Positions 5,598 through 5,658 of a stretch of DNA of 5,658 nucleotides are shown piece by piece. The DNA comes from Ferrithrix thermotolerans DSM 19514 (GTDB lineage Bacteria > Actinomycetota > Acidimicrobiia > Acidimicrobiales > Ilumatobacteraceae), in contig CAMCUE010000083.1 of NCBI GenBank assembly GCA_945878705.1, positions 1-5,658 on the forward strand, in the 5' to 3' direction. Each line of letters begins with the position of its first letter. Within the stretch, counting starts at the first letter, position 1. The notes below the pieces were generated by a model. That model had not been told where the DNA came from. It worked only from the letters and a program-made list of their open reading frames with translations, and ran no database searches. The translations under genes were made by a program, and so were the position numbers.

Positions 5598-5658
5598 AAA
5601 TAGACCTAAATTTTTTGGTTGCCGATCCACCAATAACTCTTTATTTGAGCAGCTTTTG

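Larger units (their letters stand above)
5404..5658. other. Non-coding flank, inferred end of an integrated element
   Basis: These 255 bp hold no ORF I can support on either strand; the longest start-to-stop frame I noticed is 29 codons. The segment is AT-rich near the tRNA remnant (TTTATAAATATAG at 5442-5454) and contains the inverted repeats listed separately, plus several GAAC/GTTC tetramers (GAAC at 5431, 5471 and 5481; GTTC at 5505 and 5516). All three minus-strand frames are open at the right edge for only 5 to 28 codons, so the 3' end of a leftward gene (for example an integrase) could just reach the window, but no motif shows it. Its nature as island DNA is inferred only from the polarity of the adjacent tRNA remnant. 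Confidence 0.45.

Noticed and set aside
5514..5603. A 29-codon plus-strand ORF (ATG at 5514, TAG at 5601-5603) in the right flank
   Set aside because: No ribosome-binding site or TANNNT box at the right distance and no recognisable family. The frame is short enough to arise by chance and overlaps the hairpin.
5606..5658. Possible C-terminus of a leftward gene (for example an integrase) entering from the right edge
   Set aside because: The three minus-strand frames are open for only about 5, 16 and 28 codons and show no integrase motif, so nothing distinguishes a real end from chance.
5354..5658. tmRNA or another structured RNA ending in the CCA at 5354
   Set aside because: The 3' part has a true 5-bp anticodon stem with a 7-nt loop and a CGU anticodon, which tmRNA lacks. 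No matching 5' acceptor strand or tag-peptide frame was found upstream on the minus strand.

Overview
The window is a mid-GC stretch (roughly 47-48 % by eye) of what looks like an actinobacterial chromosome. The clues are an actinobacterial-style GroEL, a long PAC2-family protein of the kind found in proteasome-bearing Actinobacteria, a DUF664/DinB protein of the mycothiol-dependent type, and four genes with a TANNNT box about 7-10 nt before the start codon and no visible Shine-Dalgarno, as expected for leaderless transcription. The moderate GC would suit a freshwater or marine Acidimicrobiia-like lineage, but that placement is an inference from memory of gene families, not a search.

Layout: 1-1494 (+) is the chaperonin GroEL, missing about its first 48 residues off the left edge. 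1541-2251 (+) is an AlaX-type alanyl-tRNA editing hydrolase with its own likely promoter. It converges, across only 19 bp, on a PAC2 family protein (2271-3182, -). A short divergent promoter region (3183-3241) separates PAC2 from a rightward pair, a GNAT acetyltransferase (3242-3679) and a DUF664/DinB protein (3686-4231), 6 bp apart and probably co-transcribed. Next is a three-domain VOC + cupin + cupin protein (about 4262-5350), an uncharacterised family.

Three bases after that last stop codon lies a 50-bp remnant (5354-5403, minus strand) that is exactly the 3' part of a tRNA-Thr(CGU), from the anticodon arm to the CCA end, with no D-arm or 5' acceptor strand. This is the classic footprint of site-specific integration into a tRNA gene. 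Its polarity predicts that everything to its left is chromosomal backbone, and that an integrated element starts at about 5404, runs off the right edge and ends at an intact tRNA-Thr(CGU) copy. The remaining 255 bp (5404-5658) have no convincing gene but carry inverted repeats.

The genes to the left are mostly housekeeping and quality-control functions (protein folding, tRNA proofreading, possible proteasome-linked chaperone, small-molecule modification). There is no sign of a defence system or CRISPR array in the bases shown. The most interesting parts are the inferred island boundary and the VOC-bicupin protein with its asymmetric metal sites.
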